Both the position numbers and the translations under genes were made by a program. DNA of 64,000 nt from UBA11524 sp051886675 (GTDB lineage Bacteria > Bacillota > Clostridia > Christensenellales > Aristaeellaceae). This document shows, one piece after another, positions 52,180-60,492 of the stretch. The notes beneath the pieces are model-generated. The model saw only the letters and a list, made by a program, of their open reading frames with translations, did not search any database and was not told the origin of the DNA. The stretch covers positions 1 through 64,000 of the forward strand of contig JBJEYH010000149.1 in assembly GCA_051886675.1 (NCBI GenBank), read 5' to 3'. Position 1 is the first letter of the stretch, and each line of letters starts with the position of its first letter.

Positions 52180-53835
52180 TCAGCTGATCCGCCCGTGCTC
52201 CACGGAAAAGATCGTGTCCGCCAGGCGCATGGAGGATTGCCGGTGGGATACCAGCACGATGGTCCTGTCCCGGCGTTCCTCGTGCAGCGACTTGAGGATC
52301 ACAGCCTCGTTCAGGCTGTCCAGATTGCTGGTGGGCTCGTCCAGCAGCAGCAGGGGGGCGTCGTGCAGGAAGGCGCGGGCCATGCCGATGCGCTGGCGTT
52401 CGCCGCTGGAGAGCGTATCGCCCAGCTCGCCCACGGAGGTGTCGTAGCCCCGGGGCAGGCGGACAATGAAATCATGGATGGAAGCCTTTTTGCAGGCGGC
52501 GATGATCTCCTCGTCCGCAGCGTCCTGGCGGGCAATGCGGACGTTGTTGCGGATGCTGTCGCAGAACAGGTGGGTATCCTGGGTGACAAAGCCCTCCAGG
52601 CGGCGGAGGTTGCCGGTGTTGACCTGGCGGACGTCGGCGCCGGAAATGCGGATGCTGCCCTGCTGAACGTCCCAGAAGCGCATCAGCAGCCTGAGCAGCG
52701 TGGATTTGCCGCTGCCGCTGCGCCCCGTGATCCCGATGACGGCCCCCCGCGGAATCTCCAGCGACACGTCCGACAGGATCTCCTCGTTGTCGTAGGCAAA
52801 GCGGACGCCCTGAACCGACGCGCCGTCAAAGCCGATTTCCGGACAGCCTTCGATCTCCCGGGTGACCGGCTCCTCGGCCAGAATATCCAGCACGCGGTTG
52901 CCGGCCGCCAGCGTGTTCTGCAGCGTGCTGCCCAGGGACGCCAGGGCGATCACCGGCCCGAAGGAGGCAAACAGCGCCAGCGTCGGAATCAGCACGCCCT
53001 CGAAGCTGAGGACGCCCCGCTGGTAAAGCATCCCCGCCGCAAGGAGCATCAGCAGGTCAAAGAGCAGCACCGTCAGGTTGGTGACGGCGATATTGATGCC
53101 GGCGCGTCTTTTCATCCGCTCCTCGTCGCGGGCCAGGGCGTCGGTGCGCTCCTGCAGCTCCGCAAGCCGCCGTTCGCCCTGGCCGTATTGCAGGATCTCC
53201 GTCAGGCCCCGCAGGCTGTCCAGCATGAAGCTGCTGAACGCGCCGCTCCTGCGGCGGAACTGCGCGCCGTCGTCGCCGCTGACGCCGGAGGTCACAAAGG
53301 GAATCGCCACGCCGATCACCCCATAGGCGACGAGCGCCACCACCGCCAGCAGCCAGTGATACGACCCGATGAACCCGCACATCACCCCCACGAACAGCAG
53401 CGCAATCAGGATGGGGGATATGGTGTGCGCGTAGAACACCTCCAGCAGCTCCACGTCCGAGGTGATCAGCGCGATCAGGTTGCCCTTGTCCCGGCCCTCC
53501 AGCCGGGCAGGAGCCAGCCTGCGCAGCGCGCGAAAGAGCCTGTCGCGGATCAGCGCCAGGAGCTTGAAGGCGATGAAGTGGTTGCATGCCTGCTCCGCGT
53601 AGCGCAGGATCCCCCGCAGCGCCGCAAAGGCGAGCATCCCTCCGACGGCGGCCGCCATGCCGACGCGCGGCGCCAGGCCCATTGCGTCCAGCGCCGCGTA
53701 TCCGCCCAGAATGGTGATGAACGCCGCGCACAGATGCCCGATCAGCCCCATGAGCACCGCCAGCGCCATGTAGCCTGTCAGCGGCCTGACCAGCACGATC
53801 AGCTGCGCCATGACCCTGAAGTTTGTGCGCTTCAT
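52180..53835 (-). CDS. ABC exporter-fold subunit, CydC-like
   Basis: 551 residues: six-helix membrane domain then ATPase with Walker A GRSGSGKST, signature LSSGERQRIGMARA (second residue S instead of G), Walker B LLLLDEPTSNLD and His-loop SHRQ. The membrane part (LRYAEQACNHFIAFKLLALIRDRLF, GNLIALITSDVELLEVFYAHTISP) resembles CydC. With the partner upstream it forms a heterodimer; substrates of such clostridial pairs are unproven (thiols, heme or metallophores). The start overlaps the partner's stop by 4 bases and AAGGGAGG precedes the ATG. Confidence 0.88.
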   Translation of the reverse strand: MKRTNFRVMAQLIVLVRPLTGYMALAVLMGLIGHLCAAFITILGGYAALDAMGLAPRVGMAAAVGGMLAFAALRGILRYAEQACNHFIAFKLLALIRDRLFRALRRLAPARLEGRDKGNLIALITSDVELLEVFYAHTISPILIALLFVGVMCGFIGSYHWLLAVVALVAYGVIGVAIPFVTSGVSGDDGAQFRRRSGAFSSFMLDSLRGLTEILQYGQGERRLAELQERTDALARDEERMKRRAGINIAVTNLTVLLFDLLMLLAAGMLYQRGVLSFEGVLIPTLALFASFGPVIALASLGSTLQNTLAAGNRVLDILAEEPVTREIEGCPEIGFDGASVQGVRFAYDNEEILSDVSLEIPRGAVIGITGRSGSGKSTLLRLLMRFWDVQQGSIRISGADVRQVNTGNLRRLEGFVTQDTHLFCDSIRNNVRIARQDAADEEIIAACKKASIHDFIVRLPRGYDTSVGELGDTLSSGERQRIGMARAFLHDAPLLLLDEPTSNLDSLNEAVILKSLHEERRDRTIVLVSHRQSSMRLADTIFSVEHGRIS

Positions 53836-55565
53836 GCCATCGCCTCCCTTCCGGTGTACTGCTCCAGCTCCTGCTGCGCCTGCCACAGCCGCGCGTAGCA
53901 GCCCTCCCGCGGGAGCGTGGCGTGGGTTCCGGACTCGACCACCCGTCCGTCCTGCATGACATAGATGTTGTCCGCACCGGTCACATTCGCCAGCCGGTGG
54001 GATATCAGGATGACGGTTTTCACCTTCGCCAGGGCGTGAATCTGCGCCATGATATCGTTCTCGCTTTCCACGTCGATGTTGGAGGTGGCCTCGTCGAAGA
54101 TATACACCGGGCTGTCGTGCAGCAGGGCCCGGGCCAGCGCCAGGCGCTGCCGCTGCCCGCCGGACAGGTTGCTGCCCTGCTCGGTCAGGGGGGTGTCCAG
54201 CCCCTTTTCCGCGCGGAGGAAGTCCGCCAGCTTCACCTGCTCCAGCACCTGCCAGAGCGCCTCGTCCGTGGCGTCGGGCCTGGCCATGAGCAGGTTGTCC
54301 CGCACGGTGCCGATGAACAGCCGGCTGGCATGCCCGATGCAGGTTACGGTCTGCATCAGCGCATCCTCGCGCAGCTCCGCCACCGGCACGCCGCCGATGG
54401 TCACGCTGCCGGTGAAGCCGCGGTTCTGCCCGGTGAGCAGCGCGGTGACCGTGGACTTGCCGCAGCCGCTTTCGCCGACGATGGCCGTGAAGCTGCCCTC
54501 GGGGAAGACCATGCTCACGTCCCGCAGCACCTCGCGCTGGCCGTCGTAGGAAAACCGCACGCCCTCAAGCGCGATGCCATACCCCTCGGGCAGGCGGGTT
54601 CCGGGCGTCTCCTCGGGGGCGTCCAGCAGGCGGAAGATCTTGTCGCTGGCCGCCATGCCGTTCATGGCGATGTGGAAGTAGCTGCCCAGCTGGCGCATCG
54701 GAATGAAGAAATCCGCCGCCAGCAGGATGATCAGCAGCGCGCCGCCCAGGCCCACCTGCCCCGCCCGAAGCTGCGTGACGGCCATGATCACCCCCAGCGC
54801 CGCGCCGCCATAGGCGATCAGATCCATGATGGTGATGGAGTTGAGCTGCATGGTGAGCACCTTCATGGTGATCCGGCGGAACTGCTCGGCCTGCTCGTTC
54901 ATCTCCCGGTGCCTGGCCTCGTCCGCCTGATAGATCTTGAGGGTCGTCAGGCCCTGCAGGTTTTCCAGGAACGTGTCGCCCAGGGCGGTGTACTGATCCC
55001 AGTAGCGGCTCAGCAGCTTTTTCGCCCAGGTCTGCACCGCGGCGATGGCCACGGGAATCAGCGGCACGCAGATCAGCAGCACCACCGCCGAGGGAACGCT
55101 CACGAAGCACAGCGCCACAAACAGCGTCAGCGGCGCCAGCATGGCGTAGAAAAACTGGGGCAGATAGGCGCCGAAGTAGGTTTCCAGCTGATCGACGCCC
55201 TCCACCGCCACCTGCACGACCTCGCTGGTCCTGACCTTCCCGCTGTAGGCGCTGCCCAGCCGCAGCAGCTTTTCGTAGATGCGCCTGCGCAGGGTATCCT
55301 TGACGAACCGGGCCGACAGATAGCTCATCCGGGACGCCCCGACGGTGCAGACCACCCTGACCAGCAGGGCGATCACGGCCACCGCGCCGGTCGTCAGCCA
55401 GAGCGGGGAGTCGGCCTGTCCCTGATACAGGGCGTTCAGCAGCCGGGCCAGCTGCGTCATGAGGGCCATGTTCGCCAGCAGGCCGATCCATTGCAGCGCC
55501 ACGTTGGCGGCAATCGTCCTTTTGCTCTCCGGAACCATCCGGATCAGACGCTTGTTGATCATCAT
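53832..55565 (-). CDS. ABC exporter-fold subunit, CydD-like
   Basis: 577 residues. Membrane domain (SYLSARFVKDTLRRRIYEKLLRLG, FYAMLAPLTLFVAL) and ATPase: Walker A GESGCGKST, signature LSGGQRQRLALARALL, Walker B VYIFDEATSNID, SHRLANV. Partner of the CydC-like subunit. It is first in the operon and is preceded by a near-perfect promoter whose start region carries a GTTAG-N6-CTAAC operator, so the pair is repressed under some condition shared with the divergent operon. Confidence 0.9.
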   Translation of the reverse strand: MMINKRLIRMVPESKRTIAANVALQWIGLLANMALMTQLARLLNALYQGQADSPLWLTTGAVAVIALLVRVVCTVGASRMSYLSARFVKDTLRRRIYEKLLRLGSAYSGKVRTSEVVQVAVEGVDQLETYFGAYLPQFFYAMLAPLTLFVALCFVSVPSAVVLLICVPLIPVAIAAVQTWAKKLLSRYWDQYTALGDTFLENLQGLTTLKIYQADEARHREMNEQAEQFRRITMKVLTMQLNSITIMDLIAYGGAALGVIMAVTQLRAGQVGLGGALLIILLAADFFIPMRQLGSYFHIAMNGMAASDKIFRLLDAPEETPGTRLPEGYGIALEGVRFSYDGQREVLRDVSMVFPEGSFTAIVGESGCGKSTVTALLTGQNRGFTGSVTIGGVPVAELREDALMQTVTCIGHASRLFIGTVRDNLLMARPDATDEALWQVLEQVKLADFLRAEKGLDTPLTEQGSNLSGGQRQRLALARALLHDSPVYIFDEATSNIDVESENDIMAQIHALAKVKTVILISHRLANVTGADNIYVMQDGRVVESGTHATLPREGCYARLWQAQQELEQYTGREAMA

Positions 55566-55651
55566 GCGATTTCTTTCCCCTGTCCTGTGATTTCAGCGTT
55601 GTGCGGGTGCGCGGAGCGTCCGCCGGAGCCCTGCACGGATCCGCGATGGGA

Positions 55652-55803
55652 GTTATACATACCTAACCGCGCCCCGAAAAAAGAACGGATGGATCATCCG
55701 TCAGCAGCGCGTCGTTCACCGGCCTGCGGAGCACGTCCGCTCCGGCAGCGGTTAGAATAAGCTAACTCCCTGACAGTATACAATGCCGCGGCGCGTTTGT
55801 CAA
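55652..55803 (-). promoter_or_regulatory. CydDC-like operon promoter with two operators
   Basis: Minus strand TTGACA (55798-55803), 17 bases, TATACT (55775-55780). The inverted repeat GTTAG-AATAAG-CTAAC (55751-55766) covers the transcription start. A second, one-mismatch copy (GTTAT-ACATAC-CTAAC, 55652-55667) lies in the leader. An operator on the start site suits repression. Confidence 0.8.
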
Positions 55804-55896
55804 CCCTTCCGGGCCATCCAATGGCTGGCATTCCGCCTGCCTCGCCGCGCCGGCCGGATGCCGCCGGGAACGCGCAGAAAAATCCGGCAGCCCTCA

Positions 55897-55983
55897 TTGA
55901 CAGCGGGGGCGCAACGTGCTAAGATGATGGTGGTTAGGATACGCTAACCGCGTTCTTTTGTTCCGCGGTTAGGGGCTGCTAAC
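55897..55983 (+). promoter_or_regulatory. Promoter with two operators for the 56014-59329 operon
   Basis: TTGACA (55897-55902), 17 bases, TAAGAT (55920-55925). Operators GTTAG-GATACG-CTAAC (55933-55948) and GTTAG-GGGCTG-CTAAC (55968-55983) follow. The two are also joined by the long dyad CTAACCGCG...CGCGGTTAG, which could form a leader hairpin. Confidence 0.8.
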
Positions 55984-56013
55984 TTTCACGGCAGACGAAA
56001 GGAGCGGACAGGT

Positions 56014-56940
56014 ATGTCGATGAAACGGGAATACTTCTCAGTGGAAAAGGACGGCTTCTTTGGCGCGTACTATCCGCATCCGGGCCGCGCGGACCGGTGC
56101 ATGATCGCCATGCTTGGCGACGACATTGACGACCGCCTGGCCCGCACCGGTGCCAAATGGCTGATGCGGCAGGGCTGCAGCGTCATGACCATGGCGCCCT
56201 CGAGGAAGGACTACGGCCATCACAGCTATCCGCTGGAGCGCATCGGGCGGGCCATCGAGGTCATCCAACAGAAGGGCAACCGGAAAATCGGGATCGTCGG
56301 GGCGTCCACCACGGGGATGCTGGCGCTGGCGGCGGCGTCCTGCTGCTCGGACATCACGCTGACCATCGCCATGTCGCCCTGCGACTTCATCATGGAGGGC
56401 TTCCTCCGGGACGGCAGGGACGGCATGAAGGAGCGCCCCGCCGACGGGGAATCCGCCGTCACCCTCGGCGGAAAGCCGCTGCCCTACCTGCCCTACGCCT
56501 ACCGGCATCCGCAGTACTGGCAGATGATCCGCAGGGAAGCCAAGGAGGGCGGCGACATGGTGGCCTCCCGGAAAATGTTTGACGAGTCCGAGCGCCTGCA
56601 TCCGCTGCGGGAGGAGGAAAGAATCCGGGTGGAAAACATCCGGGGCAGGATTCTTTTCGTGGGCGCGGAGGACGACGTGCTCTGGGACACCTGCAAATAC
56701 ATCCGCCGGATGGACGCGCGCCTGAAGGCTCTGCCCCACGACAGCCAGTACGAGCTGGCGCTGTATCTGCACGGGACGCATTTCGTGTTTCCGGAGGGGA
56801 TGCTGCGCATGATGCTGCCGGTGGGCTCCGGGCTGCTGGTGCGCATGGCCTTCCGCGCCGGCAGGGAGTATCCCGGGGAATGCCGGGCCACGCGGGAGGA
56901 TATCGACGCAAGGGTGCGCCGCACGCTGCAGGCCTGGTAA
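56014..56940 (+). CDS. Alpha/beta hydrolase, BAAT/acyl-CoA thioester hydrolase C-terminal type
   Basis: 308 residues, no signal peptide. Nucleophile Ser98 in GIVGASTTGMLAL, acid region GAEDDVLWD and His in LHGTHFVFPEG match the BAAT C-terminal domain that cleaves or transfers thioester-bound acyl groups. The usual nucleophile elbow is GxSxG; here GASTT deviates in the last Gly. First gene of an operon with an MBL hydrolase and two methyltransferases. AAAGGAG is 9 bases before the ATG. Esterase activity on a secreted or imported small molecule is one possibility. Confidence 0.8.
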   Translation: MSMKREYFSVEKDGFFGAYYPHPGRADRCMIAMLGDDIDDRLARTGAKWLMRQGCSVMTMAPSRKDYGHHSYPLERIGRAIEVIQQKGNRKIGIVGASTTGMLALAAASCCSDITLTIAMSPCDFIMEGFLRDGRDGMKERPADGESAVTLGGKPLPYLPYAYRHPQYWQMIRREAKEGGDMVASRKMFDESERLHPLREEERIRVENIRGRILFVGAEDDVLWDTCKYIRRMDARLKALPHDSQYELALYLHGTHFVFPEGMLRMMLPVGSGLLVRMAFRAGREYPGECRATREDIDARVRRTLQAW

Positions 56941-57006
56941 GGCGCGCCATCCGCGCCGGGGGAGAGACAGCGCCCTGTACGGCAGGGCGGAAACGGGGGG
57001 ATTGCG

Positions 57007-57876
57007 ATGTCGAGGCAGGCAACGGACGTTCAGCGGAGGGTCATGGGCAGGCTCTGCCGGGGCAGGGAGCTGTTCCGGCCCCTGAACACCGGCTGGGTGG
57101 ATGATCATGTGGCATGCGTGCGGGAATGGTCGGCGAACGTCTTCTTCTACCGCCGGGGGGATACCACCCTCATGATCGACGCCGGCTACAACTACGCCCG
57201 GCTGGAGGAGAAGATGGGCTGGCTGGGCATTGACCCGGGGAGCATCCGGCATCTGCTCGTCACCCATCTGGACACCGACCACGTGGGCGCGGTGGAAGCC
57301 GACAGCCCCGGTCTGTTCCGGGAGGCCCGGCTGTACCTGGGCGAGGTGGAGAACCGCTACCTTGCCGGGGAGCTGCGCCGGAAGGTGATGTATCATCTGT
57401 ACCGGCTGCCGCAGGTCACGATCCCCAACCACAGGGTGCTGCTGCGGGACGGGGAGGATTTCCGCATCGATGGCATCCGGGTCGAATGCTTTCTGGTGCC
57501 GGGGCATACCCGGGGGCATCTGGCGTATCTGATCGACGAGCGGTATCTGTTCACCGGCGATACCCTCTGGCTGGGCGCGGACGGGGGCTACAGCTTCATC
57601 AGCGCGCTGGCGGAGGACAACCGTCTGGCGGTGCAGTCCCTGGCGGCGCTGGAGCGCAGGCTGAAGGAGCGCAGGCTCCGCCCGGTGATCCTGACCGGCC
57701 ACACCGGCTGGACGGAGGATTTCGAGTTTGCCTTTGCCCACAGGGACAGGGTCTGCTCGCCCTTCCGGCGGCGCGCGCCCGATCCCGCCGCGCCCTTCGA
57801 CCCCTACGACGAATCCGATGACACGGAGGACCGGGCAAGGACGCAGCGGCTGCCCGGCGTGGGCAGGACGCCCTGA
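57007..57876 (+). CDS. Metallo-beta-lactamase-fold hydrolase
   Basis: 289 residues. Metal site THLDTDH (His87, Asp89, Asp91, His92; Asp replaces the usual second His), then VPGHTRGHL, FTGDTLWLG and LTGHTGWTED. This variant is common in lactonase and glyoxalase-like MBL proteins and still binds two metals. The last ~45 residues (RRRAPDPAAPFDPYDESDD...) are low-complexity and acidic. Cytoplasmic. It is 66 bases after the hydrolase gene with a GGGGGG ribosome site. Confidence 0.85.
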   Translation: MSRQATDVQRRVMGRLCRGRELFRPLNTGWVDDHVACVREWSANVFFYRRGDTTLMIDAGYNYARLEEKMGWLGIDPGSIRHLLVTHLDTDHVGAVEADSPGLFREARLYLGEVENRYLAGELRRKVMYHLYRLPQVTIPNHRVLLRDGEDFRIDGIRVECFLVPGHTRGHLAYLIDERYLFTGDTLWLGADGGYSFISALAEDNRLAVQSLAALERRLKERRLRPVILTGHTGWTEDFEFAFAHRDRVCSPFRRRAPDPAAPFDPYDESDDTEDRARTQRLPGVGRTP

Positions 57877-57938
57877 ATCTGCGGCGCGCTGCGCGGGCGG
57901 AGGGCGCGGCTCCGACGCCCCTGAAGGGAGGCAACGTC

Positions 57939-58625
57939 ATGAACCATCGCCGTGACATCCGGCGCGCCTACCGTTCTCTGGGGCGGGAGGCGACCTTCTA
58001 CGACGGGATGATCACCTGCTCCACCCTGCCGGGACGGCTGGTCTGCGGGCTGGTGTGGCGCATGAACCGGAAGACCAACGACCGCTATCTGGCGCAGGCC
58101 CTGTCCGGCATCCCGGAGGCTTTTGCCGGCAGGCTGCTGGAGGTGCCGGTGGGCACGGGCGTGCTGACCATGCCGGTCTACCAAACCCTGCCCCGGGCGG
58201 ACATCACCTGCCTGGACTACTCCCCGGACATGATGGCGCAGGCCCGGCGCAGGGCCGAAGGCCTGGGGCTGGGCAACGTGCGTTTCCAGCAGGGGGACGT
58301 GGGCAGGCTGCCCTTCGACGACGGCAGCTTCGACCTGGTGCTGTCGCTCAACGGCTTCCACGCCTTCCCCGACAAGGAGGCGGCCTACCGGGAGACCTTC
58401 CGGGTGCTGCGGCCCGGCGGGATCTTCTGCGGCTGCTTCTACGTCCGGGGCGAAAGCCGGCGAACCGACTGGTTCATCAGGCATCTGTATACGCCCATGG
58501 GCTTTTTCACCCCGCCCTACGAAACGGCGCAGAGCCTGGCGGTACGGCTGAGCGCCCTGTATCAGGCGGCGGACGTGCAAACGATACAGAGCATGGCGGT
58601 CTTTCAGTGCAGGAAAGGAGCATGA
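57939..58625 (+). CDS. Class I SAM-dependent methyltransferase (I)
   Basis: 228 residues. SAM motif I LLEVPVGTGVLT (Pro replaces the usual small residue), acidic loop CLDYSPDMM, motif II GDVGRLPFDDGSFDLVL, and a VLRPGG post-motif: the UbiE-like Methyltransf_11 layout. Small-molecule substrate likely. AGGGAGG is 7 bases before the ATG. It precedes the second methyltransferase with coupling. Confidence 0.88.
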   Translation: MNHRRDIRRAYRSLGREATFYDGMITCSTLPGRLVCGLVWRMNRKTNDRYLAQALSGIPEAFAGRLLEVPVGTGVLTMPVYQTLPRADITCLDYSPDMMAQARRRAEGLGLGNVRFQQGDVGRLPFDDGSFDLVLSLNGFHAFPDKEAAYRETFRVLRPGGIFCGCFYVRGESRRTDWFIRHLYTPMGFFTPPYETAQSLAVRLSALYQAADVQTIQSMAVFQCRKGA

Positions 58626-58630
58626 ATGCC

Positions 58631-59329
58631 ATGACGGACGAAGAATACAAGCGGCTGTCGCTGCGGGAATTCGACCGGGCGGCCGCAGCCTTTGACGGCG
58701 GCAGCGCAGGCGTCTATACCATGTGCCGCAGGGATTACCCCGACGTGCTGGCTGAAGTGATGAAGGAGCCCTTCTCCGACCTGCTGGACGCGGGCTGCGG
58801 CACCGGAGCGATGCTCAGCCTGTTCCTGCGGGACTGCCCCGGCAAACGCTACACCGGGATCGACCTGTCCGGAAAGATGATCGCGGCCGCCCTGAGCAAG
58901 CGGCTTGACGGCGTCCGCTTTGTGACCGGCGACTGCGAAAACCTGCCCTTTGCGGACGACAGCTTCGATGTGGTCACCTGTTCGATGAGCTTTCACCATT
59001 ACCCGAATCCCGATCAGTTCTTCCAAAGCCTGCGCCGGGTGCTGCGTCCGGGGGGCAGGCTCATCCTGCGGGACATGGCGTCGGGCAGTCCGCTGGTGAT
59101 GTGGCTCATCAACCACGTTGAGATTCCCCTGATCAACCATGTGCTCCGCAAGGGCGACGTGCATGCGTATTCCCGGGAGGATCTGCAGGGGCTCTGCCAG
59201 GCGAGCGGCCTGACGCTGGAATCCTATGAGGTCCGGAAGGGCTTCCGGCTGCACTGCGTGATCAGAAAGCGCGGCGCCGGGTTCGCGCCCCGGCCGGCGG
59301 CGGACGCGGCGCCCCGCCAAATCAGCTGA
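58631..59329 (+). CDS. Class I SAM-dependent methyltransferase (II)
   Basis: 232 residues. Motif I LLDAGCGTGAML, GIDLSGKM, GDCENLPFADDSFDVVTC and VLRPGGRLILRDM. An ATG at 58622 overlaps the preceding stop but sits only 1 base from AAAGGAG; the ATG at 58631, 10 bases away, is preferred. Last gene before the AraC operator region. Two tandem methyltransferases suggest successive methylations of one product. Confidence 0.88.
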   Translation: MTDEEYKRLSLREFDRAAAAFDGGSAGVYTMCRRDYPDVLAEVMKEPFSDLLDAGCGTGAMLSLFLRDCPGKRYTGIDLSGKMIAAALSKRLDGVRFVTGDCENLPFADDSFDVVTCSMSFHHYPNPDQFFQSLRRVLRPGGRLILRDMASGSPLVMWLINHVEIPLINHVLRKGDVHAYSREDLQGLCQASGLTLESYEVRKGFRLHCVIRKRGAGFAPRPAADAAPRQIS

Positions 59330-59425
59330 CCAAACGGATCAAAAGCGACGGTTTCGGCATAGCGTGCCGGGCCGTCCCATGCTATCATGAGAGCGCCCCG
59401 GAAGGGGCTGTCTTTCAGGCTGATG

Positions 59426-59441
59426 GTTAGCTATAACTAAC
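59426..59441 (+). promoter_or_regulatory. Operator before the AraC/ABC operon
   Basis: GTTAG-CTATAA-CTAAC, the same dyad as at 55751, 55933 and 55968. A TATCAT (59383-59388) could be the -10, but no good -35 is seen. Confidence 0.7.
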
Positions 59442-59496
59442 TCAAGGGTGACGGGCCGGACGCCGCCCTTGCGGCGCGGGAGGTGACAGGGCGGCC

Positions 59497-60492
59497 ATGG
59501 GATGCGGCGAGGAATCCATCTGGGACATGATCGACCGGGGCATCGCCGGGAGCAACGTGGATCTGGTGCTCGCCGACGGGGACTGCAAGGTCATGAAGCT
59601 GTCGGATGAAACCGGCGAAGGCGTCATGACCATGTACCGGGTATTCGACGGCGTCTATCTGATGTTCAACGATTTTCACATGGCGCAATGCTGCTCCCGG
59701 TTCCGCAGCAGGGGCAGCCTGCTGGCGGTGGATCACTGCCGGGAGGGCTGCATGGAGATGGACGTGGACGGCGGGCTGTGCTGCTGCCTGAACCGGGGGG
59801 AGGTGCGGATCGACACCCGCATCCATCACAGCGGCCAGGTGCGCTTTCCGCTGCGGCATTATCACGGGGTGACCATCGGGTTCCAGACGGGGCTGGCGGA
59901 GGCGTCCATCCGGGAGAAGATGCCCGCCTTCGCCGTGGATATCCAGGCGATGCTGCGCAAGTTCTGCGGCGCGGGGAAGGCGAGCGTGCTGCCGGCGGAC
60001 GCCTCCATCGACAACGTGTTCATGCAGCTGTACCATCTGCCGAAGCGGTCGCAGATGGACTATTTCAAGCTCAAGGTGATGGAGCTGCTGGTCTATCTGG
60101 AGGGCGTGGAGCTGGCGGACGACGGACGCGCCCGCCCGTATTTCTGCCGGACGCAGGTGGAGAAAATCCATGCGCTGCACGATCTGATCACCTCCGACCT
60201 GCGGGCGAACCATACGCAGGAGGAGCTGGCGGCGCAGTTCGGCCTGGGCCTGACCGCCATGAAGCAGTGCTTCAAAAGCATCTACGGCAAGCCGATCCAT
60301 CAGTACCTGAAGGCATACCGGATGAGCCGGGCCGCGGTCATCCTGCTGACCGAACGGGAGAAGCCCGTCACGGAGGTCGCCGTCCAGTGCGGCTATGACA
60401 ATCCCGGGAAGTTCGGCCAGGTGTTCCGCGCCCAATTCGGCATGGCGCCGCTGGAATACAGAAAATGCAACGGAAGAAGGGATCTCCTGTGA
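59497..60492 (+). CDS. AraC-family regulator of YbtA/PchR-like type
   Basis: 331 residues. C-terminal AraC domain: LRANHTQEELAAQFGLGLTA, IYGKPIHQYLKAYRMSRAAVILL, VAVQCGYDNPGKFGQVFRAQFGMAP. The N-terminal half has the MFNDFHM and FPLRHYHGVTI segments of clostridial relatives encoded next to paired ABC genes and is Cys-rich (CCSRF, CREGC, LCCCL). In siderophore systems such regulators sense the metallophore. Start ATG 59497 has GGGAGGTGA rather far (12-13 bases). The stop overlaps the ABC start (GTGA). Confidence 0.88.
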   Translation: MGCGEESIWDMIDRGIAGSNVDLVLADGDCKVMKLSDETGEGVMTMYRVFDGVYLMFNDFHMAQCCSRFRSRGSLLAVDHCREGCMEMDVDGGLCCCLNRGEVRIDTRIHHSGQVRFPLRHYHGVTIGFQTGLAEASIREKMPAFAVDIQAMLRKFCGAGKASVLPADASIDNVFMQLYHLPKRSQMDYFKLKVMELLVYLEGVELADDGRARPYFCRTQVEKIHALHDLITSDLRANHTQEELAAQFGLGLTAMKQCFKSIYGKPIHQYLKAYRMSRAAVILLTEREKPVTEVAVQCGYDNPGKFGQVFRAQFGMAPLEYRKCNGRRDLL

